Origin: Sulfuritalea sp.
Lineage (GTDB): Bacteria > Pseudomonadota > Gammaproteobacteria > Burkholderiales > Rhodocyclaceae
NCBI GenBank assembly: GCA_023229685.1
Contig: JALNYT010000001.1
Location: 434,001 to 498,000, forward strand
Length of the DNA: 64,000 nt
Reading direction: 5' to 3'
Below the pieces are notes generated by a model. That model did not search any database and was not told the DNA's origin. It worked only from the letters and a program-made list of their open reading frames with translations. Positions 51,521 to 59,856 of the stretch are shown piece after piece. Every line of letters starts with the position of its first letter. The stretch's first letter is position 1. The translations under genes and the position numbers were made by a program.

Positions 51521-52051
51521 TTACCGGATGCGCGAACGCCGGGCTTCCACGCAGTCCATGAGTTGCTTGCTGACGCTGCGCAGCCGCTGATTGAGCAGCA
51601 TCAACAACTCCATCAACAGCTTGACGCCGATCCGCGGCTCTTCGGTGATGATGCGCGAAAGGCCTTCGCGATCAAGTACGGCAAAGGCGACCGAATCGAG
51701 CGCAACGCAGCTGGCAAAGCGGGGCTCGCCATCGATCAACGACATTTCCCCCAGCGTTTTGCCCGGTCCGGCAGTGGCCATGATCTGCGCCAGCCCGCGG
51801 ATGTCCTTCTTGACGATCTCGACGCTGCCATCCAGCAGCAGCAGCATGAAGTCACCCGCATCGCCCTCGCAAATGATTTCGGTGCCGAGCGGTGCGCGGT
51901 AGCAGCGCATGTAGCGCGCGAGCCCTTCCAATTCATCCGGCTCGAAGTCCTCGAACAACTGAATGACCTCGATGATCTCGCGGATGCGGCCGACAAATGG
52001 CAGGCCATCACCGAGAAACTCGACGTTCGGAATATGATCGATGGAACTCAT
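51521..52051 (-). CDS. cyclic-nucleotide-binding domain protein
   Basis: 176 residues, with a Crp-type sensor domain (about 35-150): FEDFEPDELEGLARYMRCYRAPLGTEIICEGDAGDFMLLLLDGSVEIVKKD, GKTLGEMSLIDGEPRFASCVALD and AVLDREGLSRI. No DNA-binding helix-turn-helix follows, only a C-terminal amphipathic helix. It may sense a nucleotide and bind a partner or membrane. The ATG overlaps the UbiA-family stop (4 bp), so it is co-translated with that gene. Confidence 0.87.
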   Translation of the reverse strand: MSSIDHIPNVEFLGDGLPFVGRIREIIEVIQLFEDFEPDELEGLARYMRCYRAPLGTEIICEGDAGDFMLLLLDGSVEIVKKDIRGLAQIMATAGPGKTLGEMSLIDGEPRFASCVALDSVAFAVLDREGLSRIITEEPRIGVKLLMELLMLLNQRLRSVSKQLMDCVEARRSRIR

Positions 52052-52980
52052 GGCCTTGGCATTATAGCCCCGCCCAGCAGGGCCAGTACCAGCAGCAACC
52101 ATCCCACCGTGGCCGCCAGGAGATGGGGATCGGTCAGCAGTTCCTGCGCCGGATCGCCACCGCCGCCTTTGGTGTGCAGGCGCCACAGGTAGCGCAGCAT
52201 GCCGTAGAGCACGAAGGGGACCGTCGCAATCAGACTGCGCGTGCCGTGCAAAGCCACCGTCTCCGCACTCACCGTGTAGAGCGCGTAGGAAACCACCGTT
52301 CCCGCCGCGGCGATGCCGATGAACTGGTCGAGCATGGACGCCGTGTAGTGTTCCAGCACGCGGCGGTGACCGGCGCTGTCGGCCGGCAGCGCGCTGAGTT
52401 CGGCGTGACGCTTGGCAAAACCGAGAAACAGCGTGAGCATCAGGCCGCACAGCAGCAGCCATTGCGAAGGGGCGATGCCGAGGCCCAGCGTGCCGGCCAG
52501 GATGCGCAGCATGAAGCCGGCGGCGATGATGAATACGTCGAGAATGACGATGTGCTTGAGGCCGCAGCTGTAGCCGATGTTGAGCACCACATAGGCGAAA
52601 AAGATCCATGGCGCCGAGCCAGCCCACAGCCAGGCGACGGCACCGCCGGCAGCGAGACAGGCCAGCGCCAGTACCACCGCCGCAGCGACACTCACCGTCC
52701 CCGCCGCCAGCGGCCGGTTCTTCTTCTTCGGGTGCAGCCGATCCTGCTCGCGATCGATCAGGTCGTTCATCACATACACGGCCGAAGCCAGCAGGCAAAA
52801 GGCGGCGAAGGCGGCCAGCGCCTGCCCCAGCTTGACCGGGTCGGTCCACGCATGGCCGAACAGCAGCCCGACAAAGACGAAGCCGTTCTTGAGCCACTGG
52901 TGCGGGCGCATCAGGCGCAGCAAGGCCCGCAGACTCGCACCCAAACTATGATCCTGGCTCGCGGGCATCAACGGCGGCAT
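52048..52980 (-). CDS. UbiA-family prenyltransferase, decaprenyl-phosphate phosphoribosyltransferase type
   Basis: 310 residues with about eight helices. The motif NDLIDREQDRLHPKKKNRPLAAG is the Asp-rich (NDxxDxxxD) active site in the form seen in decaprenyl-phosphate phosphoribosyltransferase (Rv3806c-like), which transfers a 5-phosphoribose unit to a lipid carrier. ATG 52980 is preferred because GGGGGA lies 3-4 bp upstream; ATG 52968 shares a base with the GT39 stop. In an operon with a glycosyltransferase that uses lipid-linked sugars, it may make the donor. Confidence 0.82.
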   Translation of the reverse strand: MPPLMPASQDHSLGASLRALLRLMRPHQWLKNGFVFVGLLFGHAWTDPVKLGQALAAFAAFCLLASAVYVMNDLIDREQDRLHPKKKNRPLAAGTVSVAAAVVLALACLAAGGAVAWLWAGSAPWIFFAYVVLNIGYSCGLKHIVILDVFIIAAGFMLRILAGTLGLGIAPSQWLLLCGLMLTLFLGFAKRHAELSALPADSAGHRRVLEHYTASMLDQFIGIAAAGTVVSYALYTVSAETVALHGTRSLIATVPFVLYGMLRYLWRLHTKGGGGDPAQELLTDPHLLAATVGWLLLVLALLGGAIMPRP

Positions 52981-54488
52981 GCTTCCCCCGGAAAATATCG
53001 ATCGCACATATAACACGCAGTTTGCGGCAACCAGGCCGGCAGCGCATAGTACTTCTGCCTGACGGTGGCCAGCACGCCATCGCGGTAGGCCGGGTAGTCG
53101 AAGCCCTCGCCTTTCACCCGCCAGAAACGCGCGCCGCGTATTTCGAAGCTGTCGACGCTGACCTGGCGGAAATACTTGCGATAGTCGTCCAGCCTGGGCT
53201 CGGACTTCCTCAGGATCAGGATGTTGCGTCCCGCCAGCGTGCGGAAATCGGTCACCAGATCATCGTGCCGGGCATGGCTCGACGCCTCGCCGAAGACCAT
53301 CACGTACTGGCGCAGGTTATAGCCCAGCGTCACCGCATTCGAATAACCATCCATCGCCAGCACCCAGTCGCGCCGCTCATTCTTGTAATAAGGATCGAGT
53401 TCGCGCGCCAGCGCCTGAGGTTCGAAACTGAGCACGATGCCGTCATAGAGGCGCGTCTTCTGCCAGGTTTCCAGTGGCAGGCGCGAAACAATCAGGATGC
53501 CGGCAATGTGCAGCGTCGCAAAGGCGGCGAAGAACAGGCCAAGCCGGCGCAGGCTGCCGGGTGTCAGGCGCAGTGTCAGCCAGATCAGGGTGAAGGGAAT
53601 GAAGGACAACAGCCAGTGCAGGCCGATCTGCTTGACCAGCGACAGCATGGCGAAGAGCAGAAACGGCAACCATGCCAAAGTCCCGAGTGCCGCCGGAAAC
53701 GAGCAGTCGGCGCCGGCGCTACGGCGATTGCGCCATGCCAGCCACAGCACCGGCGGACCGAGCACGTACAGCAGCGTGAGCGCGTACAGCAGCGGGGTCT
53801 TCAGCGACCAGCCGGCATCTTCGTGACGATTGACGAAGTTGAACATGTAGTTCGGCCAGCAATGGCCGCTGTTCCACCAGGCCATCAGGGCCAGCGCCGG
53901 CAGCGTGCAGGCATAGGCAATCGCCAGGCCGGCAAACGCGCCGGACTTGCGCCGTCTGAGCACATCCACCAGATAGGCAAAGCCGAGGATCGCCGCGAAA
54001 TACTTGGAGAGCACCGCCCCGGCAAGCAGCAAGCCGGCTGCCAGATACCAGCGCCAATCGTCGTCGCGCGCGGCGCGAATCCACGCCAGGCCGGAAAACA
54101 CGCTGAAATAGATCAGCGGCGTGTCGGTGGTGATGAACACATTCCAGACATTCACGGGCGCCAGCAGCACCAGCACCGCCGCCCACAACCGGCGTTCCTC
54201 GCTGACTCCGGCAACCAGACGCGGTAACGCCCAATACACGCTCAGGGCAAGCACCGCCGGCTGCAGGATGACCGGCATGCGCAGCCACCATTCTTCATCA
54301 TTGACCGTCAGCAGCGCTGCGAGCCACCAGCCGATCATCGGCGGATGATCGTAGAAGCCCCAGTCGGGCTTCCAGCCCCACCAGATGAAATAGGCTTCGT
54401 CGCCGGTGATCGGAAAAGCGGCCGCCAGCCAGACGCGAAAAACCAGGGTAAGGACCAGCAGCGCTGCGAACTGGCGGCCGAGTATCAC
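52968..54488 (-). CDS. GT39-family (ArnT/PMT-like) membrane glycosyltransferase
   Basis: 506 residues. N-terminal helices and the first loop have AFPITGDEAYFIWWGWKPDWGFYDHPPMIGWWLA, with the Asp-Glu pair typical of GT39/GT83 transferases (ArnT-like). It moves a sugar from a polyprenyl-phosphate carrier, probably on the periplasmic face. The start is a GTG, 5 bp after the aroG stop. A copy of the 25-bp repeat (53701-53726) lies in frame at RRSAGADCS in a loop between helices. Together with the UbiA-type gene it could form a lipid-sugar pathway. Confidence 0.82.
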   Translation of the reverse strand: MILGRQFAALLVLTLVFRVWLAAAFPITGDEAYFIWWGWKPDWGFYDHPPMIGWWLAALLTVNDEEWWLRMPVILQPAVLALSVYWALPRLVAGVSEERRLWAAVLVLLAPVNVWNVFITTDTPLIYFSVFSGLAWIRAARDDDWRWYLAAGLLLAGAVLSKYFAAILGFAYLVDVLRRRKSGAFAGLAIAYACTLPALALMAWWNSGHCWPNYMFNFVNRHEDAGWSLKTPLLYALTLLYVLGPPVLWLAWRNRRSAGADCSFPAALGTLAWLPFLLFAMLSLVKQIGLHWLLSFIPFTLIWLTLRLTPGSLRRLGLFFAAFATLHIAGILIVSRLPLETWQKTRLYDGIVLSFEPQALARELDPYYKNERRDWVLAMDGYSNAVTLGYNLRQYVMVFGEASSHARHDDLVTDFRTLAGRNILILRKSEPRLDDYRKYFRQVSVDSFEIRGARFWRVKGEGFDYPAYRDGVLATVRQKYYALPAWLPQTACYMCDRYFPGEACRR

Positions 54489-54493
54489 CGGTT

Positions 54494-55558
54494 TTACTGG
54501 GCCAGCGCCACGCGGCGGGCCTTCACCGCGTTGGCGAGGATGTCCAGCGCAACTACCGTGTCATCCCAGCCGAGACAGGCATCCGTTATCGAAACGCCGT
54601 ATTCGAGGGGCTTGCCGCGCGTCAGATCCTGGCGGCCTTCCTTCAGGTGCGACTCGATCATGACGCCGAAAATGCGATCGTCCCCACCCGCCAGTTGGCC
54701 GGCAACATCCCGCGCCACATCGAGCTGGCGCTTGAACTGTTTGCTGGCGTTGGCATGCGAAAAATCGATCATGACGCGCGCCGCGAGGCCTGACTTGCCC
54801 AACTCGGCGCATGCGGCATCGACCGACGCGGCGTCGTAATTCGGCGCCTTGCCGCCGCGCAGGATGACATGGCAATCCTCGTTGCCGTTGGTAGACACAA
54901 TGGCGGAGTGGCCCGCCTTGGTCACCGAAAGAAAATGATGGGGACTGGCCGCGGCCTTGATCGCATCCACCGCAATCCGGATGCTGCCGTCGGTGCCGTT
55001 CTTGAAGCCGACCGGACAGGAGAGGCCCGAGGCCAGTTCGCGATGCACCTGCGATTCCGTGGTACGCGCGCCGATCGCACCCCAGCTGATCAGGTCCGCC
55101 GTGTATTGCGGCGTAATGGTATCGAGAAATTCCGTGGCGCAGGGCAAGCCGAGTTCGTTGATTTCCCACAGCAGCTTGCGCGCCAGGCGCAGGCCCTCGT
55201 TGATCTTGAAGCTGCCATCCATGTACGGATCATTGATCAACCCCTTCCAGCCGACCGTGGTCCGCGGCTTCTCGAAATACACCCGCATCAGGATCAGCAG
55301 GTCGTCGGCGAATCGCGCAGCTTCCTGGTGCAGCTTGCGCGCGTACTCCATCGCCGCGGCATAGTCGTGGATCGAGCAGGGGCCGACCACCACCACCAGC
55401 CGGTTGTCGGCGCCGTGCAATACGCGATGCGCCGCCTGGCGCGCCTCATAGGTCGTCTCCGCCGCCGCATCGGTGGTGGGGAACTCGCGCGAGATGTGCG
55501 CGGGGGGCGAGAGTTCCTTGATCTCGCGAATGCGGAGGTCATCGGTTATGTGCTTCAT
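54494..55558 (-). CDS. aroG: 3-deoxy-7-phosphoheptulonate synthase, class I
   Basis: 354 residues. The order LVVVVGPCSIHD, MRVYFEKPRTTVGWKGLINDP, WGAIGARTTESQVHRELASGLSCPVGFKNGTDG, SVTKAGHSAIVSTNGNEDCHVILRGG and VMIDFSHANASKQ is that of type I DAHP synthases (AroFGH). It joins phosphoenolpyruvate and erythrose 4-phosphate in the first step of the shikimate pathway. The isozyme (Phe-, Tyr- or Trp-regulated) cannot be told. ATG 55558 matches the conserved start MKHITDDLRIREI. It is the first gene of the aroG-GT39-UbiA-CNB run. Confidence 0.95.
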   Translation of the reverse strand: MKHITDDLRIREIKELSPPAHISREFPTTDAAAETTYEARQAAHRVLHGADNRLVVVVGPCSIHDYAAAMEYARKLHQEAARFADDLLILMRVYFEKPRTTVGWKGLINDPYMDGSFKINEGLRLARKLLWEINELGLPCATEFLDTITPQYTADLISWGAIGARTTESQVHRELASGLSCPVGFKNGTDGSIRIAVDAIKAAASPHHFLSVTKAGHSAIVSTNGNEDCHVILRGGKAPNYDAASVDAACAELGKSGLAARVMIDFSHANASKQFKRQLDVARDVAGQLAGGDDRIFGVMIESHLKEGRQDLTRGKPLEYGVSITDACLGWDDTVVALDILANAVKARRVALAQ

Positions 55559-55893
55559 GCTTCGACCTGGACTCGGGTAAAGCTGGGATTCTACCGGAGG
55601 AGCCGCAGCCGCCGCTCCGTCCGAGCCCCCCATCCATGGCCCTGTATCGTCGGCGAGCCCTCGCCAGCCGTCCCGGCGCACCAGATGCAACTTGTCGAGA
55701 CCGCGCAAAAGTGCCACTATTGGCAGGAGGGAGTTGCACCGGTCGGAATTTCCCATGACCGCTGAAGTCGTTGCACCCGAGGCGTCGAATCAGCACGAAC
55801 CGGTGTAGCGGGTGGCTTCCGGGGCGAAATGCCCAGCGTCTTAAAGGGGAGGTTCGGGGTGCGGTCAAGGTTCCTGTCGTTGGAGTTCTCGCG
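55559..55893. other. 335-bp divergent promoter region of aroG and Hyf-like operon 2
   Basis: No gene, FNR-type site, or copy of the dispersed repeat was seen. The right part carries a GGAG ribosome site 8 bp before the operon 2 ATG. Promoters for both directions must lie here, but I could not pick them out. Confidence 0.4.
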
Positions 55894-57939
55894 ATGAGCG
55901 CGACGATCGGAACCCCGCTACTGCTCACCTACGCCGCACTGGCGTGCACTTTGCTGTCGGGCGCCGTTTCGCTCTTGGCCGTGCGCCGCCACCCGGACTT
56001 CCTGCATTTCGGTTCCTTCCTGTTTCTGTTCTGCTCCGGCGCGGCCAGCATCGGCGCCGGCGGCTGGGCTCTGCTCGCCAATCTCACCGTCACGGACCGA
56101 TTCCAGCTCGGCCTGCCGTGGCTCGACTGGCATCTGCGGATCGATCCGCTTTCCGGCTTCTTCCTCATCCTGCTCGGCACGCTGGTGGTCGCCATTTCGC
56201 TTTACGGCCCGAGCTACACGCGCGAGTTCGGGCGCGGCGCGGCGGCTCAGCCGCTACCACCGCTGGGGGTGTTCACCGCGCTCTTCGTCCTCGGCATGCA
56301 GATGCTGCTGATTGCCGATGACGCGCTGGTGTTCATGATCTTCTGGGAAATGATGTCGCTTGCCGGATATTTCCTGGTGGTCTATCAGCACCAGCATGCC
56401 GCCAATCGCCACGCTGCCTTCCTCTACCTGCTGCTGGCCCATGTCGGCGCCCTGGTCATCCTGCTTTCCTTTGGCGTGCTCGCCGCCTTTGGCGGCGGTC
56501 TCACCTTCGACCTGATGCGCGCGGCGAAGCTGAGTCCGCTGTGGGCGACCATTGCCTTTGGCTGCGCCTTCGCCGGCTTCGGCACCAAGTCGGGCATGGT
56601 GCCGCTGCACGTCTGGCTGCCGGACGCGCACCCCGTGGCGCCGTCGCACATCTCGGCCATGATGAGCGGCGCCATGATCAAGATGGGCATCTACGGCATC
56701 GTGCGGGTCAGCTACGATCTGATCGGCGACGTACGCTGGGAATGGGGCATGGTAGTGCTCATCATCGGCACCGCGTCTTCGCTGCTCGGCGTCCTTTACG
56801 CACTGATGCAACACGACCTCAAGCGCCTGCTCGCCTATCATTCAATCGAGAACATCGGCATCATCCTGATGGGCCTCGGGCTGTCGATGATCTTTATCGG
56901 CAGCGGGCACAAGATGCTCGGCACGCTCGGGCTGGTGGCTGCCCTCTACCACACCATCAACCACGCCCTGTTCAAGGGCCTGCTGTTCCTTGGCGCCGGC
57001 GCGGTGCTCTATCGCACGCATGCGCACGACCTCGATCAGATGGGCGGTCTGATTCATCGCATGCCGATTACGGCCTTCCTGTTCCTGGTCGGCTGCGTCG
57101 CAATCTCGGCGCTACCGCCGTTCAACGGCTTCGTTTCGGAGTGGCTGACCTTCCAGACGGCCTTGCAGGCCCCCGCGCTGAGCGACGGCCTGCTGCGCAC
57201 CATGATTCCGATTGCGGCGGCAATGCTGGCGCTCACCGGGGCGCTGGCCGCCGCCTGTTTCGTCAAGGCCTTCGGCATTGCCTTCCTGGGCAAGCCGCGC
57301 ACGCGCCGCGTCGGCCGCGCCCGCGAGGTGCCGGTCGGCATGCTGGCCGGCATGGGCCTGCTGGCGCTGCTATGCCTGCTGCTCGGCGTGTTCCCGACCA
57401 CGATGATCGAAGCGATGGCCCCCATCACGCAACTGCTGGTGCGCGAATCGCTGCCCGCCGCCACCGCCCAGGGCTGGCTGTGGCTGACGCCGATTTCGCC
57501 TCAGGTTGCTTCGTACTCGGCGCCATTTGTCCTGGTCGCCATCATCCTGGTATTCGGCCTGGGCTACCTGTTCCTCAAGCGCGGCGCAGAGCCAACGCGC
57601 AGAGCCGACGCCTGGGACTGCGGCTTCGGCCATCTGACGCAGCGCATGCAATACACCTCGACCGCCTTCAGTCAACCGATCCGGCGCGTTTTCCGTGGCG
57701 TATGGAAGGTTGAAGAGCACGTCGAAACGCTTGCCGACGCGGGATCGATCCCGCGGGTGACGAGCCTTCACTACAGCGTGCACACCCACGACTGGGCGTG
57801 GCTGCGGTGCTACCAGCCGATCGGACGCATGGTACTGGCCGCAGCCAATCGCATCGGCTTCATCCAGACCGGCAACATCCATACCTACCTGAAATTTTCC
57901 TTCGTCACGCTGCTGGTATTCCTATGGATAGTCAGCTGA
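55894..57939 (+). CDS. hyfB: Hyf-like complex 2, antiporter-like subunit HyfB (NuoL family)
   Basis: 681 residues. SGMVPLHVWLPDAHPVAPSHISAMMSGAMIK and DLKRLLAYHSIENIG are the channel motifs; the HyfB-specific C-terminal part has WDCGFGHLTQRMQYTSTAFSQPIRRVF. It is a paralog of 42847-44865 with the same architecture but clearly different sequence. ATG 55894 is chosen for its GGAG site; the frame opens 41 codons earlier without similarity. First gene of rightward operon 2. Confidence 0.9.
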   Translation: MSATIGTPLLLTYAALACTLLSGAVSLLAVRRHPDFLHFGSFLFLFCSGAASIGAGGWALLANLTVTDRFQLGLPWLDWHLRIDPLSGFFLILLGTLVVAISLYGPSYTREFGRGAAAQPLPPLGVFTALFVLGMQMLLIADDALVFMIFWEMMSLAGYFLVVYQHQHAANRHAAFLYLLLAHVGALVILLSFGVLAAFGGGLTFDLMRAAKLSPLWATIAFGCAFAGFGTKSGMVPLHVWLPDAHPVAPSHISAMMSGAMIKMGIYGIVRVSYDLIGDVRWEWGMVVLIIGTASSLLGVLYALMQHDLKRLLAYHSIENIGIILMGLGLSMIFIGSGHKMLGTLGLVAALYHTINHALFKGLLFLGAGAVLYRTHAHDLDQMGGLIHRMPITAFLFLVGCVAISALPPFNGFVSEWLTFQTALQAPALSDGLLRTMIPIAAAMLALTGALAAACFVKAFGIAFLGKPRTRRVGRAREVPVGMLAGMGLLALLCLLLGVFPTTMIEAMAPITQLLVRESLPAATAQGWLWLTPISPQVASYSAPFVLVAIILVFGLGYLFLKRGAEPTRRADAWDCGFGHLTQRMQYTSTAFSQPIRRVFRGVWKVEEHVETLADAGSIPRVTSLHYSVHTHDWAWLRCYQPIGRMVLAAANRIGFIQTGNIHTYLKFSFVTLLVFLWIVS

Positions 57940-58883
57940 TCGCCTGGATACTCGCCGCCGCGCAGGGGCTGCTGTTCATCGCCGCCGCGCCGCTGCTCGC
58001 CGGCTGGTTGCAGCGTGTCAAGTGCCACCTGCAGAATCGCGCGGCGCCGTCGGTGTGGCAGCCCTACCGCAACCTGCGCAAGTTGATGGGCAAGAGGATG
58101 GTTCTCGCCGAAAACGCCTCATGGCTGTTCCGCGCCACGCCCTACATCGTCTTCGGCGCCACCCTGCTGGCCGCCGCCGTGGTGCCCCTGGTCGCCGTGC
58201 ACCTGCCGACCGCCGCCATTGCCGACATGATCGTGCTGGTGGCGTTTTTCGCGTTGGCGCGGTTTTTCACCGCGCTGGCCGGCCTCGACATCGGCACGGC
58301 TTTCGGCGGCATGGGCGCCTCGCGCGAAATGATGGTGGCGGCGCTGGCCGAGCCGGCCATGCTCATGGCGGTGTTCACGCTGTCCATGACGGCCAATACC
58401 ACCAACCTGTCGGTGGCGACCGAGTACCTGCTGCATGCGGGTCTGGTGCTGCGCCCGTCCTTCCTGTTCGCCCTGCTGGCGCTGGCCATGGTCGCGGTGG
58501 CCGAGAGCAGCCGCGTTCCGGTGGACAATCCCGCCACCCATCTCGAACTCACCATGCTGCACGAAGCCATGATCCTCGAGTACGGCGGACGCCATCTGGC
58601 GCTGATCGAGTGGGCTTCGCAAATCAAGCTGATGATCTACTCGGTCTTTATCGTCGATCTCTACTTTCCGCTCGGCATCGCCACCGACTTCAGCGCCGCG
58701 TCCCTGGCGATCGGGGTCGTTGCGGTGACGGCAAAACTGATGCTGCTCGCCGTCTTGCTGGTGGTGTGGGAAACGGTGCTGGCCAAGATGCGGCTGTTCC
58801 GCGTGCCGCAGTTTCTCGGTTTTGCCTTCATGCTGTCCCTGCTCGGCATGCTGACCCACGTCGTGCTGGAGACGGGGATCTAG
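57924..58883 (+). CDS. hyfC: Hyf-like complex 2, membrane subunit HyfC (NuoH-like)
   Basis: 319 residues. RVKCHLQNRAAPSVWQPYRNLRKLMGKR and RVPVDNPATHLELTMLHEAMILEYGGRHLALIEWASQIKLM match the operon 1 copy and NuoH/HycD. The ATG at 57924 lies inside the end of hyfB (16-bp overlap), so the genes are coupled. Unlike operon 1, it is separated from hyfE by 247 bp with a repeat-rich insertion. Confidence 0.92.
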   Translation: MDSQLIAWILAAAQGLLFIAAAPLLAGWLQRVKCHLQNRAAPSVWQPYRNLRKLMGKRMVLAENASWLFRATPYIVFGATLLAAAVVPLVAVHLPTAAIADMIVLVAFFALARFFTALAGLDIGTAFGGMGASREMMVAALAEPAMLMAVFTLSMTANTTNLSVATEYLLHAGLVLRPSFLFALLALAMVAVAESSRVPVDNPATHLELTMLHEAMILEYGGRHLALIEWASQIKLMIYSVFIVDLYFPLGIATDFSAASLAIGVVAVTAKLMLLAVLLVVWETVLAKMRLFRVPQFLGFAFMLSLLGMLTHVVLETGI

Positions 58884-59130
58884 CGCTCATGGCTTCGATT
58901 AGCCGCCCAAAATTATGAAATATTCCACCTTCGAAGAGCCACAGGCTGGCAAATGGGCCCGCCCCTCCCTTCCGCTGCGCGGCCCACGGCTGGCTTTGCA
59001 CAGCCAGCCGGCTGCGGCGGCGCGACGCATGCGTCGCGAATTCCCGCCTCGCCCCCTCGCGGGGAGGCTATTGATTGGTTCGCTGCGCTCGAAAATTGGC
59101 GAGCTCGCTGGTCTGCGCGGATCACGCTAA
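58884..59130. repeat. repeat-rich 247-bp insertion inside operon 2
   Basis: In operon 1 hyfC and hyfE overlap; here the gap holds several hairpins: GGCTGGCT/AGCCAGCC (58988-58995 with 59002-59009), a perfect 18-bp palindrome CGCGACGCATGCGTCGCG (59021-59038) and a C-rich/G-rich pair near 59045-59070. A 71-codon open frame crosses it, but its composition follows the repeats and it matches nothing I know. It looks like a small mobile or structural element that has not broken the operon. Confidence 0.55.
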
Positions 59131-59856
59131 ATGGAATTCGCCAGTCTTTCGCTCTACAACCAGGCGATCATCCTGTTCGCCGCGCTGGCCTTGTTCATGT
59201 CTTTCATCATGCTGGCCCAGGCGCGCATGATGCCGCTGATCTTTACCTTCGCCTGGCAGGGTTTGTTGCTCACTGCGGTCTCGGTGCTGGTCGCCATCAC
59301 TTCCGGCCATCCCGAGCTCCATATTTCGGCGGCTATTACTTTTTGCCTGAAGGTGGTCGTGATCCCATGGCTGCTCTACCGCCTCAGCGTAAAGCTCAAC
59401 ATGCAGTATGACGCCGAGGCGATGACGCATCCGACACTGCTGCTGCTCGGCGGCGTGGCGCTGGTCATCTTCAGCTACCACGTGTCGCAGTCGATCGTGC
59501 ATCTGTCGGGACTGGCGACGCGCAACACGATTGCCGTCAGCATGGCCATCGAACTGCTCGGCATGCTGCTGATGATCGCGCGCAAGTCGGCGGTGGCGCA
59601 GGTGATCGGCTTCATGTCGATGGAGAGCGGAATATTCTTTGCCGCGGTGGTATCCACCTACGGCATGCCGCTGATCGTCGAACTGGGTCTGGCGTTCGAC
59701 ATCCTCGTCGCCTCGATCCTGTTCGGCGTATTCTTCTTTCATCTGAAAGACTCATTCGGCTCGCTCAACGTCGGCCAGTTCAACCGCCTGTCCGAGGCGA
59801 ACCAGACCATGCCCACAGCAGACGCCGCCGAGCCCCGGCCGGGAGAACACGCGTGA
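59131..59856 (+). CDS. hyfE: Hyf-like complex 2, small membrane subunit HyfE
   Basis: 241 residues, about seven helices, with LYNQAIILFAALALFMSFIMLAQARM, ITFCLKVVVIPWLLYRLS and the GFMSMESGIFFAA segment that corresponds to the conserved Glu region. It is a little longer than the operon 1 copy because of a 20-residue tail. ATG at 59131, right after the repeat-rich insertion; there is no strong ribosome site, so efficiency may be low. Ends in a 4-bp overlap (GTGA) with hyfF. Confidence 0.88.
   Translation: MEFASLSLYNQAIILFAALALFMSFIMLAQARMMPLIFTFAWQGLLLTAVSVLVAITSGHPELHISAAITFCLKVVVIPWLLYRLSVKLNMQYDAEAMTHPTLLLLGGVALVIFSYHVSQSIVHLSGLATRNTIAVSMAIELLGMLLMIARKSAVAQVIGFMSMESGIFFAAVVSTYGMPLIVELGLAFDILVASILFGVFFFHLKDSFGSLNVGQFNRLSEANQTMPTADAAEPRPGEHA

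Noticed and set aside
58915..59130. A 71-codon open frame between hyfC and hyfE of operon 2
   Set aside because: It follows hairpins and has no family resemblance or ribosome site; treated as part of the repeat element.
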